From contig BDSI01000096.1 in assembly GCA_003117195.1 (NCBI GenBank), positions 418,859 through 482,858 on the forward strand: a stretch of DNA of 64,000 bases, written 5' to 3'. The notes under the pieces are model-generated. The model had not been told where the DNA came from, did not search any database, and was given only the letters and a program-made list of their open reading frames with translations. The translations under genes were made by a program, and so were the position numbers. Each line of letters begins with the position of its first letter. The stretch's first letter is position 1. Positions 1 through 11,600 of the stretch are shown piece after piece. This stretch comes from Eudorina sp. 2006-703-Eu-15. Its lineage: Eukaryota; Chlorophyta; Chlorophyceae; Chlamydomonadales; Volvocaceae.

Positions 1-47
1 GGGCTCTGGGTTTGATGCCGTATGCAAGACGAGGAGCTGGGTTCGCA

Positions 48-107
48 TTGTTAAGGATGTTACAGCGGACCCCGCGAGAGGGTCATCGGTGACAGCCAGA
101 GCTTCCT
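48..107 (-). mobile_element. LINE 3'-end fragment (solo tail copy)
   Basis: Starting with TTAAGGATGTTACAGCGGAC, this matches, in reverse orientation, the end of the LINE copy at 61640-62516. That copy ends in the complementary sequence followed by a (TAA)n tail. Other copies lie at 58264, 58404 and 62541. Only the extreme 3' end is present here, as expected of a heavily 5'-truncated insertion. Assignment to a LINE is an inference from the better copy near 62 kb. Confidence 0.5.
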
Positions 108-1310
108 CACCATTCCCTGCACAAACGAAACTGCATGTGGATGTGGGTGTGGATGGGGGTGGGCAGCACTCCCCTTTTGGAGGTCGGGTGCTGCGCCTGC
201 GGGGACCTGGACGGCAAGCTAGCAGCGACCCATGGGTCTCTCATGGGGCTCGCGAACTGTAACACAGCGTCCACCGTAACATCGCCGTCATCAATGAGGC
301 TCGCGTACCGCGGCAGCACCGCCCTGTGGGGTGTACCGTATGCCCACACACTTCTACGGCGTCTCGTGCTCTCTTCTCTTGGCGATTCAAGGTGGCCGCC
401 GACTGCGGCGATGTAGGAGGAGCACGCGCTTGCGGAGCCAGCGGCAGCGAATACGGCACAATACACCGGGGCCGAGGGTCCACCTTGTAACGGTTGCATG
501 GAGGAATTTACCTGTACCCGGACAGCCGAGGAGCGGCGACGGAGCCTGACCCCGAGCGGCTCCTCCGTTGCGGCGGCGACTCGGGACCCCTCCGACCCCT
601 CCGACCCCACCCGTGACCCATCGCACGGGAGGGGACGTCCGCCCCGGCCCCCCGCGGGGAAGGGAAAGGGTCACACAGCACCGCGGCCATTGGCGCACTA
701 CCGTACCCAAACACTGCGACCCGGTTGGCGACGTCACAGCCCCCGGCACGATCCCCGTCTCCCTGGGCCCTATCCGATCCGCCCCGAAACCTAGCCAGGC
801 ACGCCGAACCCCTACCGCACATTCATTTCGCAGGCATTCCCCCCTGGATCAGTCCGTACGGGTTCGTAACTCCGTATGCTTTAGATCCGTATCAAGGAAA
901 CATGGGAGGCATGGCCCCATGTCCTTACCGAGGAACCCGCCCGACCTAAACCAGCGACACCAACATACTAATTCCTCGCATGCGTCTTGCACCACCACCA
1001 CCACCACAGCAGAGTGCTCAACGAAAGCCCAAGAGTGCACCACCGACCCCCCCTGGAGGCGGTGCTGTCGTCCGAACGACATGCGGTACGGGGTTTTCAG
1101 CCCTCCAAAGGTAACCGACACCAACCACCGTACATGCCGTACTCCACGTCCTGGCATTTTACCGCGCACGCGCCCCCGCAATCCCGGACGTCGGCGCGCG
1201 GCACCGCCCCCCCCCCCCCGTTTCCCCAGCCGCGGGCGAGTGCGACTTGAGGCCAGGGGCCCGCCGCGGCACACACAGACCACCACACAACCACACACCG
1301 CAGCTCAGTA
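108..1310. other. Intergenic, no gene seen
   Basis: GC-rich sequence with several short overlapping reading frames on both strands, none with a recognisable domain or coherent splice structure. It includes a short (CCA)n stretch near 992-1010 and a run of Cs near 1206-1220. The right end is probably the 3' untranslated region of the SGNH-like gene, whose stop is at 1401. Confidence 0.5.
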
Positions 1311-1314
1311 TTTT

Positions 1315-1319
1315 TTACA
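1315..1319 (-). terminator. TGTAA poly(A) signal for the SGNH-like gene
   Basis: The minus strand reads TGTAA about 85 nt past the stop codon at 1403-1401. TGTAA is the usual polyadenylation signal of volvocine algae. Position and orientation fit; actual cleavage is not shown. Confidence 0.55.
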
Positions 1320-1400
1320 CACAACCACACACATACACGGCACAACCAGACACAGTTCTCGACTTCTCTTAACACATCCGTTCAGTCCCCGGCGCTAAGG

Positions 1401-4400
1401 TCACCCCGCCGCCGCCGTCGTCGTCGCCGCCGTCGTCGCGGCCGTCAGCGCCTCCGCCACCGCCTCCGCCATGCCGCCGGCGCCGCCGCCGGGGTCGTCC
1501 GCCAGGCGGCCGCCGTCGTCCGCCTTGCCGTACACGTTCATGGGCAGGTCCCCCGTGTGAAATCGCCCCACCTCGAAGAAGCCGGTGCGGGGGTCCGACA
1601 TGCGCTCCAGGACGGTGGTGTCGCCGCCCGTCTCGCTGATCACCACACCCGCGACCTGAGGGCGGGGCCGGGGCCGGGGGCGGGGCCGGGGGCGGGGCCG
1701 GGGGCGGGGGCGGGGCAGCCAATCGCGTCAAGGCGGTGGCGGGGGCGGCGACGGAAAGGCGGGGGCGGTCGCAGTGGTGGTGGTGGTGGCGGTGGTCCTC
1801 CACCGGCTATCGCTATCGCTATCACGATCGCTATCACCTTACCCTAGAGCGGCGGGACCTCACACAGTCTTGCCTCCGAACCCGGGGCTGACCCCGAACA
1901 ACTGCATGGCATGTACAACGCCCGACCTGCATTTGGTGGGGCTTCAGGGTCTCTCCATCGTCCCCACCCCTTACTCCTGCGCCCCCCCGGGGGAGTGCCG
2001 GCCCCGCTGACCCCCCCCGGGGCCCCCCTCGGCCCCCCCCCTTCCACCTTGAACTTCCGTTCGCCGCTGCTGGTATCCCTCAGCACTGTGACCGCCAGCA
2101 GGCAGTTGCCGGACTGGGTCACATTCAGGCGGGCCAGGTAGGTCTGGGGGGGGGAGGGAAGAGGCCGTGCGGGGCGGAGGGAGGGAGACGGGGCGGAGGG
2201 AGGGTCGTGGAGGTTAAGGGAGACCTGAACAGGGAGGGCCCTGCGGGAATGAGACCCGGGGAACGGGTGTTGGTGTGCCTGATCAGGCGACAGGAGACCG
2301 ACCCATCGCCACTCCGCTGCCGCCCGCCGCTGGTGTTCGGCGTTGCACCTCCCCTCCCTTCCTGGAGCGAGTACGGCATGTGGTACAGAAACAATAGAAC
2401 ACGTCAACACGACCCCCACAGACTGGGCACCTCCACGCAAGCCAGCCGCTTCCCCCTCCCCCCCTCCCCCCTATTTCCTATGCCCCCCTCCCCCTCAATT
2501 CCCCCCCCGCCCACACACACACACACCCTCACCTGCGACACACGCTCGGGTATGAGGGCGTCCACCACCAGCGGCGCGCATGAGCAGCCACCCCCACAGC
2601 TGTATGGCAACGCAGTACACACACCCGGGATCCGCTCAATGAAACACTATTCAACAAGTACACACACACACACCTTTGGGCGGTTCGGGCGGGCTTCTCG
2701 CTAAACACACCTTTGCACGCACAGACAAAAGCCCCGTGGCCGCACGTTATTCGATCAGATCCCGGCCTGAACGCGCATTGGACAGTGCGGAACATGCTCG
2801 GTCGGGAGAGTGTCAAGGTGGCGATAATCCCGAACACAGACAACGCAGCAGCCCTTACCCTATGGTCCTTACGCGACCCCGCCAGTCGGGGCCGTCCATC
2901 GGACATCAGACGCCGGAGCCCTCCCTCCGCGGGACCGCCCGACTCCTGGCGTTCCCCATCGACCCCCCAAACCCGCTTTGCCTTCTTAACCCCAAACCCC
3001 GCCCGCACGACCGCCCCCCACCATGCGACCCCCCCACCCCCCTACCTCAGCTCCGCCCGGCCCATGTGTTTGTACGACCGCAGGTGCAGTACGAACACCG
3101 GTACGGCATCCCGGGGCGCCAACAGCGCCTGGGGCCGCCGCGTGTCGATCTGGATGACCAGCCGCGGCTGCGGTTCGGTGTCGGGATCGCGCCAGTTGGC
3201 CACGAAGCCCCACTTGGGTTTGAGGCGGGGCTGCGTGACGGCGGCGCCGGGGCGCGCAGGCGGCGGCGGCGCCGCCTCGCCGTCTGCGGCCGGCGGCGCG
3301 GCCTCGTTGACGAAGGTGAAGCCGCGGGTGGCGGTGGCGATGCCCTGGAAGCCCCTGCCCACGAAACACATGGCGCTGTCGGGAGGGAGGTTGCCTGCGG
3401 GGTTGGGTCGGGTGCGGGGTGCGGGGTAGGGTCGGGTGCGGGGTGAGGGGTTAAAAAGAAACAGCCCAGAGGGGGGGGATGAGGGGTGAGGGGTGAGCGA
3501 CAGAAGGTGGCGGGGTGAGGGGAGGCGGGGCGAGGTGGGGCGGGGTGACGGGAGCTGCGGGCTCAGGGGGGAGCCTCAGATACCCGGCCTGCTTGTTGCC
3601 TCCGCTGGTACCGTAGGCAGTGGAGTGCCCCGGAGGTACGCAGTCGGATGGCTGACGTCAGCTACAGCCGAGTAGTCGCACGGCCCGTGAAGCCACCCGT
3701 CGGGAAGCCCTCGGCGGCTCTAGATCTAGATCTACATCTATGGATCAGCCCATGTGCACCCCAATGAGCCCAGTTACCCCCCAACCCCCCCCCCTCGTAC
3801 CATCCTGGAGCGCGTCCCAACGGCCCGCCCCACCCTAGATCCCAACCCGGAGACAATGTCGCATTGGTTTCGCCAGCCCCACAGCCAATGCGGACCGCTT
3901 ACCCGGGTACATGGGCGGCGGCAACTCCTTGTACGCCGCCAACATGTCGTCAGCGCCCCATGGGTCGAAAGCGACCATCTCCAACGCCGTACTCTGCAGC
4001 AGATGTACGACGAGATCCGCCATGACGTGGAAGCCCGCGTCCCCTGGATGGAAGTCTGCGAGAACGGAACCGGTCCCGGCGGGGAAACCCCTAGATCTGC
4101 AGGAGGTTGCATCCACTGCAATGCGGTTTGCCGTACACGATTTGCCGTACTCACGCCGACTGTTGTGTACCTGCGAAGAGCTCCCGCCAGGTCCATCCCG
4201 GGGTCCGATCCACGGCTGCCAGGCGGTACAACGCAGTACGGAGTGAAAGGTACGGCACGTCGTAGTAGTGGGCCAACGCCGCTGCGGCACGTCGAGCGGG
4301 GCCGGGGGGGAGGGGGGAAGGAGGATAGGGGGATAGGGATTAAGGGGAAGGGGGGAGGGGGATAGGGGGAGGGGGACATGGGAAATTGGTAGACAGCGCA

Positions 4401-7400
4401 AAGGTTCGGGGGAAGGCGGAGGGGTGCGCTGATGTCACAGGTCACGCCGCGTAGGTATCCCCTGTTGTACAAAACCCTAGACAGCAAAGCACGACATGGC
4501 CAGCAACTAAAGTACTAAACGCACAAACCGAAACTAGCACGTCATCCCCCCACGACGTTGAGAGACCCCGAGGTGTTTGTTGAGAGACCCCGAGGTGTTT
4601 GTTGAGAGACCCCGAGGTGTTTGTTGAGAGACCCCGAGGTGTTTGTTGAGAGACCCCGAGGTGTTTGTTGAGAGACCCCGAGGTGTTTGTTGAGAGACCC
4701 CGAGGTGTTTGTTGAGAGACCCCGAGGTGTTTGTTGAGAGACCCCGAGGTGTTTGTTGAGAGACCCCGAGGTGTTTGTTGAGAGACCCCGAGGTGTTTGT
4801 TGAGAGACCCCGAGGGTGACTCACCGTCCACGTCCTCGTTGGTGAAGTAGAACGGCCGATTCTGCGGGTCGTCCGCGTCCATGGCGATGCCGTACATGGG
4901 GACCTGCCGTACACGCGCAGCGCAGCGGCGGAGGGGGGGAGGGTGCGGATCAGGATGGGCGCGCTTCGCGGGGAGGGGAGGGGAGGGGAGGGCCGCATCC
5001 GTACGGTGCATCCGTACGGTGCATATCCCGATATCCGTAGTACGGTACTCCGTACGCGCGTACGGTATACCTGCATCATGACGACCGCCGGCTTGCGCGG
5101 CATCGCCAGCAGCCGCCTCAGCAGCCGCTCCATGGGCTTGGCGGAGCCGTTGTCAAGGATACGATCTTCGTAACCTGAAGTTGAAAAGACAGAGGACACA
5201 CACACACACACATGCACGGTGGTCATGGTGGGGACCCATATCATGTTTGGTTCCCCGGGGGTGCGACCGCGAGCATCGATCACGTGTGCTGTGTGCTGTA
5301 CTGTGCCCGAAAAGGTCGTCCCGCCGCCCCTGTCCCCATGCCCCCAGGGTCCGCCGACCCACCGTCGTTGAGGCCGTACTCCACGAGCACCAGATCCACA
5401 TCCGGATCCACGGACTGCTCCAGGCACATCACCATGTACGACGATGGCGTGGCCGGTACGGCACCGTTTCGGGCCGTGACGCGGGCGGCCGGGAAGGTCT
5501 CGATCTGCGCCGCCGCAGCAGCCATGCCGTGTAAGAAGTGTGTGTGTAAAGAAACTTAGCCGAAGCGTGTGTGTGTGTGTGTGTGTGTTTAATGAGAAGC
5601 CGAAGTGTGTTTAATGAGAAGCCCACTTAGAACCGAAGAGTGTGTGTGTATGTGTGGGGTGTGTGTGGATGTTTATGGATGTTTCTATTATTAAGCATGT
5701 TCTGTGCTGTGAGGGGAAGTGCCTGGCCGGGTGCGCGGGCTGGGAACCACAGCCTCCGGGAGCCGATACCATTCACCACCCCCTGCACCCCCGGGTGTAT
5801 CTGCCCCGCCGCACATCCCGCCGCGCGCCCACCCCTAGACCCCTTCCCCCCTCCCCCTTCCAGTAGATGCTCCGACGCCTTGCCGGGGTTCCCCCACGGC
5901 CCCTTGACCCCGGTGGGCTGCACCGGGCGCATGCCCTCCCCCGCTGACTCCCCCCCTGGCTCCCCACCCGTAACTCCCCCCCACCCCCCTAGCGCCCCGC
6001 ACCCTTCGTTCCGTCTCGCGCTACGTCCCCGGGAAGGTGGGGAGGCCGGCGCCACGAAGGCTGATCAGAGCGCGTGAGCCGCTGTGCGCTGTGCGGTCGA
6101 GGGGCCGGCGGTGGGGCTGTCCGGCGCGGGTCAACCCCCCACCCAGCCCCCGCATCCCCACCGAGCCGCGGCCCTTCGCAGTGGGATGCGCGACGCAGGG
6201 GGCGGCTCCAGCACCCAGGGACCCCACCGCCCATGCAGGGACCCCACCGCCAGTGCAGGGACCCCCGCCAGTGCAGGGACCCCCGCCAGTGCAGGGACCA
6301 GTGCAGGGACCCCGCCAGTGCAGGGACCCCAGTGCAGGGACCCCCGCAGTGCAGGGACCCCCGCCAGTGCAGGGACCCCGCCCATGCCCCGCCAGTGCAG
6401 GGACCCCGCCAGTGCAGGACCCCGCCAGTGCAGGGACCCCGCCAGTGCAGGGCCAGTGCAGGGACCCCCGCCAGTGCAGGGACCCCCCGTGCAGGGACCC
6501 CCGCCAGTGCAGGGACCCCACCCAGCCAGTGCAGGGACCCCCGCCAGTGCAGGGACCCCCGCCAGTGCAGGGACCCCCGCCAGTGCAGGGCAGGCCCCCG
6601 CCAGTGCAGGGACCCCCGCCAGTGCAGGGACCCCCGCCATGCAGGGACCCCGCCAGTGCAGGGACCCCGCCAGTGCAGGGACCGCCGCCAGTGCAGGGAC
6701 CCCACCGCCAGTGCAGGGACCCCCGCCAGTGCAGGGACCCCCGCCCATGCAGGGACCCCCGCCAGTGCAGGGACCCCACCGCCAGTGCAGGGACCCCCGC
6801 CAGTGCAGGGACCCCACCGCCAGTGCAGGGACCCCCGCCAGTGCAGGGACCCCCGCCCATGCAGGGACCCCGCCAGTGCAGGGACCCCACCGCCAGTGCA
6901 GGGACCCCCGCCAGTGCAGGGACCCCACCGCCAGTGCAGGGACCCCCGCCAGTGCAGGGACCCCACCGCCAGTGCAGGGACCCCCGCCAGTGCAGGGACC
7001 CCCGCCAGTGCAGGGACCCCCGCCAGTGCAGGGATCCCACCGCCAGTGCAGGGACCCCACCGCCACCCACCATCCATCTAGCCAGCACGCTGAACCAGTC
7101 AGTGACGCCGATGTTGCTGGCGCCCTGGCCCCAGGAGATGCTGCGCCAGGTTCGCAGTCCCGTGGGCGGTTGACCGTTGTCCGTTGGGACATACCGGCGT
7201 ACGGATGAGGCGGCGGGTGAGAGAGCAGCAAGGGGGCCAGTGGCGGGATGGGTGCCCCGGCCGGGCGGACGGTGTGCGTTAGGTGGCCGGTCCATGTTTG
7301 GCAGATGGGCAGGTGGGCAGCGATGGTGGTCTGCGGGGAGGGAAGGGAGGTGCCCGCGTCCCTTGGGGTCTGGGGGGCTGGGGTCATGACCGCCTGTAGG

Positions 7401-7903
7401 ACGTCCCTACACACGGGCCCCCCCCCCGTGTGCGTCCGCCCCAGCCGCCCAGCCCCGTCAATTGCACCTTGCCCCACCTGGAGCAAACACGGCAGCAGCC
7501 ACGCAGTCGGACAGGGATTCTCCCACCTGCCCCCCGCCTCCCACCTGCCCCCCACCACTCCGATCTTGATGGGTCTGTGGCCGCTGAGCAGGTCGCGCAC
7601 GAAGCGGCGCAGTCGCCGGCGCGTGCCGCCGAAGGCCACCCCCCCTTTCAGCTGCGGCACCGGCAGCAAGAAGGTGTAATTGGCCAAGGGGCCGAGCAGG
7701 GTGGTTGCGGACTGTTTGTCGACGGCCACGTTGTCGAAGGAGCGGCGCCAGAGCAAGGCCGCGTTGACTGCGGTTCGTTGCTCGCTGTCGTCGAGCTTCA
7801 GCAGCGCGCGTGGTGCATGACCGGTGCAGAACGATGGGCAGAGTAGCAGCTGGCAGGCTAAGAACAGGGTGGAGAGGAACTGAGATGTGCTTTCTTGCAT
7901 CAC
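1401..7903 (-). CDS. Secreted SGNH-hydrolase-like protein (11 exons)
   Basis: Predicted esterase/acetyl-esterase-fold protein of about 594 residues; substrate unknown. Exons (minus strand): 7903-7545, 7140-7071, 5504-5363, 5174-5071, 4903-4825, 4281-4171, 4055-3903, 3394-3046, 2599-2533, 2143-2048, 1655-1401. All junctions are GT-AG and in phase. The N-terminus has a hydrophobic signal-like segment (LSTLFLACQLLLCPSF). Joining exons 1 and 2 gives VVGGSISWGQGAS, the block I nucleophile motif, with Ser at about residue 120. Exon 3 gives TARNGAV (conserved Asn, about 156) and LVLVEYGLND. Exons 6 and 7 join to give LFADFHPGDAGFHVMADL, with the Asp/His pair at about 289/291. The C-terminal half (GRGFQG, KWGFVANW, LHLRSYKHMGRAEL, CSCAPLVVDAL) resembles the sheet-like extension of algal family members. 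The start is the first Met; a second Met follows at once. Introns 2 and 5 hold minisatellites. SGNH fold is confident, the exact reaction is not. Confidence 0.85.
1660..1722 (+). repeat. G-rich GGGGCC/GGGGGCGGGGCC run
   Basis: Short imperfect repeats of GGGGCCGGGG type in the last intron of the SGNH-like gene, just upstream (in minus sense) of the final exon. Runs of four or more Gs on the plus strand could form G-quadruplexes; on the transcript strand this is C-rich. Confidence 0.7.
2655..2712 (+). repeat. Dispersed CA-repeat plus TTCTCGCTAAACACAC motif, copy 1
   Basis: A short (CA)n tract followed by a G-rich spacer and GGGCTTCTCGCTAAACACAC. Related blocks with the same order occur near 5532 (inverted), 12361, 41803 and 51610. 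This copy lies in an intron of the SGNH-like gene. A family of short non-coding repeats; origin unknown. Confidence 0.55.
4558..4815 (+). repeat. 22-bp minisatellite, about 11.7 copies
   Basis: Near-perfect tandem array of a 22-bp unit beginning TTGAGAGACCCCGAGGTGTT. It lies in intron 5 of the SGNH-like gene, starting about 9 nt from the splice donor at 4824 in minus sense. The copies are almost identical, which suggests recent expansion. The long reading frames over it are artefacts of a 22-bp period that is not a multiple of three. Confidence 0.97.
5532..5660 (-). repeat. TG-rich dispersed motif, inverted double copy
   Basis: Two units of GTGTGT followed by TTTAATGAGAAGCC, then a further TG-rich stretch. 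This is the reverse complement of the (CA)n-GGCTTCTCNCTAAA block found near 2655 and 41803. It lies in intron 2 of the SGNH-like gene, immediately upstream of exon 3 in minus sense. Confidence 0.6.
6216..7066 (+). repeat. Large CCCCGCCAGTGCAGGGA minisatellite in intron 2
   Basis: About 850 bp of variable 16-20 bp units built on CGCCAGTGCAGGGACCCC, with CCCACCGCC and CCCATG variants. It ends about 5 nt from the splice donor of exon 2 (7071). It gives very long open frames on both strands (repeats of CTGG or GTPASA type) that are not genes. Unit-length variation points to ongoing slippage or unequal exchange. Confidence 0.95.
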
Positions 7904-8636
7904 GAGGGGAAGAGCTCGGTCTGTTTCGCCGTCACAGCAATCGCCAGCATTAATGCTGGCGTATCTGGTGATAGCAGAATAAAAGAAAACCGGTGCGCTC
8001 CATCCCTTTTAGCGAATGCCACGTCTAGTTTTGCGACACATCCATATTGGTTACATAATGCCACATAAGAGGCAAAAAGTATATTTTCTACCACCAGGGC
8101 AATTCAAGATCGGGGCAAATGAAATGGCCCACGTTTCGAAGAACGAAGAACCTAAAGAATGCTGACTCATCCAGCAAACTTCTACTTCAACAAGGAGCGC
8201 AACGTCCTAAATACGACAGTGTCACAAACCAACTGAATTCATTAGCAGAAATTGGCTACTATCACACCGACTCCCGACGGTCCTGCAACACCCCATCCGG
8301 TAACCGGAAAAACGACGTACATTCCAGCCTTCCGCCATAATTCAACTCCTTGCCACAAAACCGTCCCTTTCAACTTTTGAACATGCCGCAAGAGCAATCA
8401 ACTTCGGAAACCGGCCGTCCGATGCGGGACTCCGAGCGGCGAGCGCACACCAACCGACGCTCTCGTTGGTACGGCATGGCATTCAGTTAACCTAAAGACA
8501 ACAAACCGCTTCCACCGCTTTCCCGCGGATTTTGTGTTGCAGCACACTGAAACCTGCGGCATCGAGTGCAGGTGTGATGTGGGGCCAGCATTCGAAGGTG
8601 CTGACACATCCGCTCTCCCTCCGCGCATTCCTTCCC
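7904..8636. other. Short tandem-gene spacer
   Basis: Spacer between two genes of the same orientation. It must hold the promoter and 5' leader of the SGNH-like gene (just right of 7903) and the 3' untranslated region of the gene ending at 8637. Base composition is less GC-rich than the surroundings. TTACA at 8051-8055 is a TGTAA signal on the minus strand. Confidence 0.6.
8051..8055 (-). terminator. TGTAA poly(A) signal for the gene ending at 8637
   Basis: TGTAA on the minus strand about 580 nt past the stop codon of the Ala-rich protein gene. No nearer TGTAA was seen, so a 3' untranslated region of about 0.6 kb is inferred. Confidence 0.4.
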
Positions 8637-11600
8637 CTATCCCGATCCCGTGACCGCCTTCTTGGCGCGCCCCGCCGCCTCCGTCACCTTCTCCGCGCCC
8701 ACCGCCACACCGCCCTTGACGGCCCCCGCCGCTTCGTGCACCACGCCGCGGACTGCCTCCGCCGCGCCGTGCGCGACCCGCTTCGCACTGTCAATCACGC
8801 CGCCGGTGCCGCCGCCGGCCGTGGCGTCCGCGGCCCGGTCCGCCGCCGCGGCGGCGCTGTCCGCCGCTGACGTCACCGCCTCCTTGGCGCCGCCAACTGA
8901 CGACACCACCGCGGCGTGGGTCCGCTCGGCGGCGGCCGTCGCCGCCGCCGACGCGGCCGTCGTGGCCTTGTACACGATGGAGGGGTGCTCCTCGGCGCGT
9001 TTGCGGTACGAGGGGTCGCCCAGCATGCCCACCACGGGCGACCATAAGGCCTCCGTGGCGGCGGGCAGGTAGCCCATCAGCAGCCCGTTCAACATGCGCA
9101 GCTGCGCGACCGACCCATGGGGCACATCACACACGGCACCACACGACGGGCGGCGGGAGCTCGGGTGTCAGCAGCGCACACGAGATCGTGTTTTAAAGTG
9201 AGTGGCGGCGCCCGCGCGTTACGAAGCGCCCCACGAACGGTCCGCATCTTCCGTACGATTGTACGGCAATAATATTGGGGTGAGGCCAGACCACATCGGC
9301 TCGGCGTGTGGACGCGCCGGTACTATTCCTCCACTCGGCTTTCCGACCCCGGGGGGCACCGTGGTGTTGAGGCTGCGCACTACCATGGGTGGGCAGCATA
9401 TGGCTTCGCGCTGCAGCTACCTCCCATCTCGCCGGTAAGGTAACCCGGTGGGACCCCGAGGGCCCTATCGATACCCACGAGTACCGTACATTCACAAGGT
9501 AAGGCCCGCCCGACCCGACCCAACCCAACCCAACCCAACCCAACCCGGCCCAGATGGGACACCGGGCGGACTCTCCCCCCCCCACCGGCGTGAACAGCTT
9601 GGGCGCGTTGTGCAGCTTGCCGTCGATCAGCGTCACCACGTCGGTGGAGCCGTCCTCGCGGGGACCCTTGCTGATGCGCAGCTTGACGGTGCCCTGCGGC
9701 GGCGGGGGCGAAGGGACGCGGCAACGCGCAATGACCCGTGGGACACCTGAACGCGCAATGACCCGTGGGACACGGCAACGCGCAAAGACCCGTGGGACAC
9801 CGGAGCGCGCAAAGACCCGTGGGACACTGTAACGCGCTCCTTCAGGGAGAGGGATAGATGTCTCCAGAGAGACTGAAATCCAGATGTAAGGATGGATGTC
9901 TCTAGAGAGACTGAAAAAGGAAGCCGGGCGGCAAGGTGAGATTACTCGGGAAGAGCTTCAAACACGACCGCGGACGAGGCACGGTACGGCGCTTCGCGCG
10001 CGCGTAGACGACAGGCCACAGGAAAACGCGCGGCAAGCTCCAGGGTTGGCAATCGTGATGTTTACGATGGGATGCCGACCCCACGGTACAGCCAGCGTCC
10101 CAAGATGTCGTACAGGTGGGTTCAGGGCTCCCGCCCAAGCTAATGTATTGTACCCACATCACGGGCGCAACGCAACCGCAGCGGGACCCACCACCCTAAG
10201 TGGCCCCAGGTACCGAGCTGCGCGGCGATGGGCTGCCTGGGTGTGTCCGCACGTACGACAGCGTGCCGGCAAACGGGTCGGGTCCGTACCTCGTTAGGGT
10301 GCCGAACCACTGAGGGTGTTGGACACAGTAAGGGTGATGGACCACATACCGGGAAGGGAGAACCTAGCGCCGGGTGGGCCATCCAGGGACTAGGGGATTC
10401 GGGGTACCGCTAATAACTCTGCTACCGATAATTCTATCTACCGCTATTTCTACCGCTACTTCTACCGCTGTTTCTGCCGCTATTTCTACCGCTGTTTCTA
10501 CCGCTACTTCTACCGCAATTTTACCGCTGTTTCTACCGCTACTTCTACCGCTGCGACTGCAACGACGACGACCGCGGCTCACCATGAGGTTCACCTCCCT
10601 CGGCAGCAGCCACGTGGCGGGCAGCCACCAGGGCCGGTGGGGCATCACCCGCGCCTGCAGCAGCAGCTCCAGGGCGGTGCGCTTCGAGTCCAGCTCGTCC
10701 ATCTGGGGAGGTGGGCAGTTGGGCAGTTGGGCAACCACCAAGGGATCAGTAACTCAGCTGGATGGCCGGCGGGCGACAGGGGGAAATAAAGAGCGCCGCG
10801 GGCAAGGCCGCTGCGGGGGAACCTACGGGGAGCTTGACGTGAGGGGGCCTCCCGGGGGGGACGCACGCCGGGGGTGCCAGGAACAGTGTTGTGGTGGTGC
10901 GGCCGCGGCGGGGACGGGTTCCGGGCAATCGCGACAGGGCAATCGCTGGGCCGAGGGGCGGGTGTGCGCAGGCAGGGTCTGGATGCACGGCATGCTAACA
11001 TCCAGCTCGCATAACGCCGGTGTCTCGGGAGCACGCGCGCGGCCCCACGCCGCAGTGATTGATTGCGGCTCAGGTCTCTCCCCGTCGTCCTCCCGTCTGT
11101 CTGTCTGTCCCACCTTGACCATGAGGGGGTCCAGATGCACCGCCGCAGCCCACTTGGCCAGCCACACCGCCACACGCATCGGCTCTCGGCCCTGAGGTGG
11201 GATGCGACGGACAGGGATCACGGAGGGACACGGAGGGCCCACACGGGCTGGGTTAGGCCTCCAAAGGACGGGCTCCCGGGGGGCTAAGGGTATTAGGAGA
11301 CTGGTAGACTCTAGGGTTAAGGGTATAAGAAATTGGTAGACATTTCAAGACTGCGCTGCTGCCAGAGCGACGGTTCGACTGGAAAAAAAGGGGTAAGGGT
11401 GAACAGACCCGCAGATTCCATAACAGCTGGTGAGAGAACCGATCCCGGGAGTAGTCCCGGGGTGGTCAATAACAGGAGTGGAGTGCCCAGGTTACGAGTA
11501 AGTACCCCCCAGGCAAACTGGAGCGCGGAGCTGCCGTGATGCATCTCCCCGCGTGATGCAACAACAACGCAGAAACGCGCCGGTGTCGCGCACGCACGGG

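Noticed and set aside
4558..4815. 22-bp array considered as a CRISPR array
   Set aside because: There are no unique spacers: the units abut directly, and the setting is a eukaryotic intron.
6021..7295. Very long open frames on both strands over 6-7.3 kb
   Set aside because: They are translations of the 16-20 bp minisatellite (CTGG, VPALAG, PASAGT repeats). The real coding here is only exon 2 (7140-7071).
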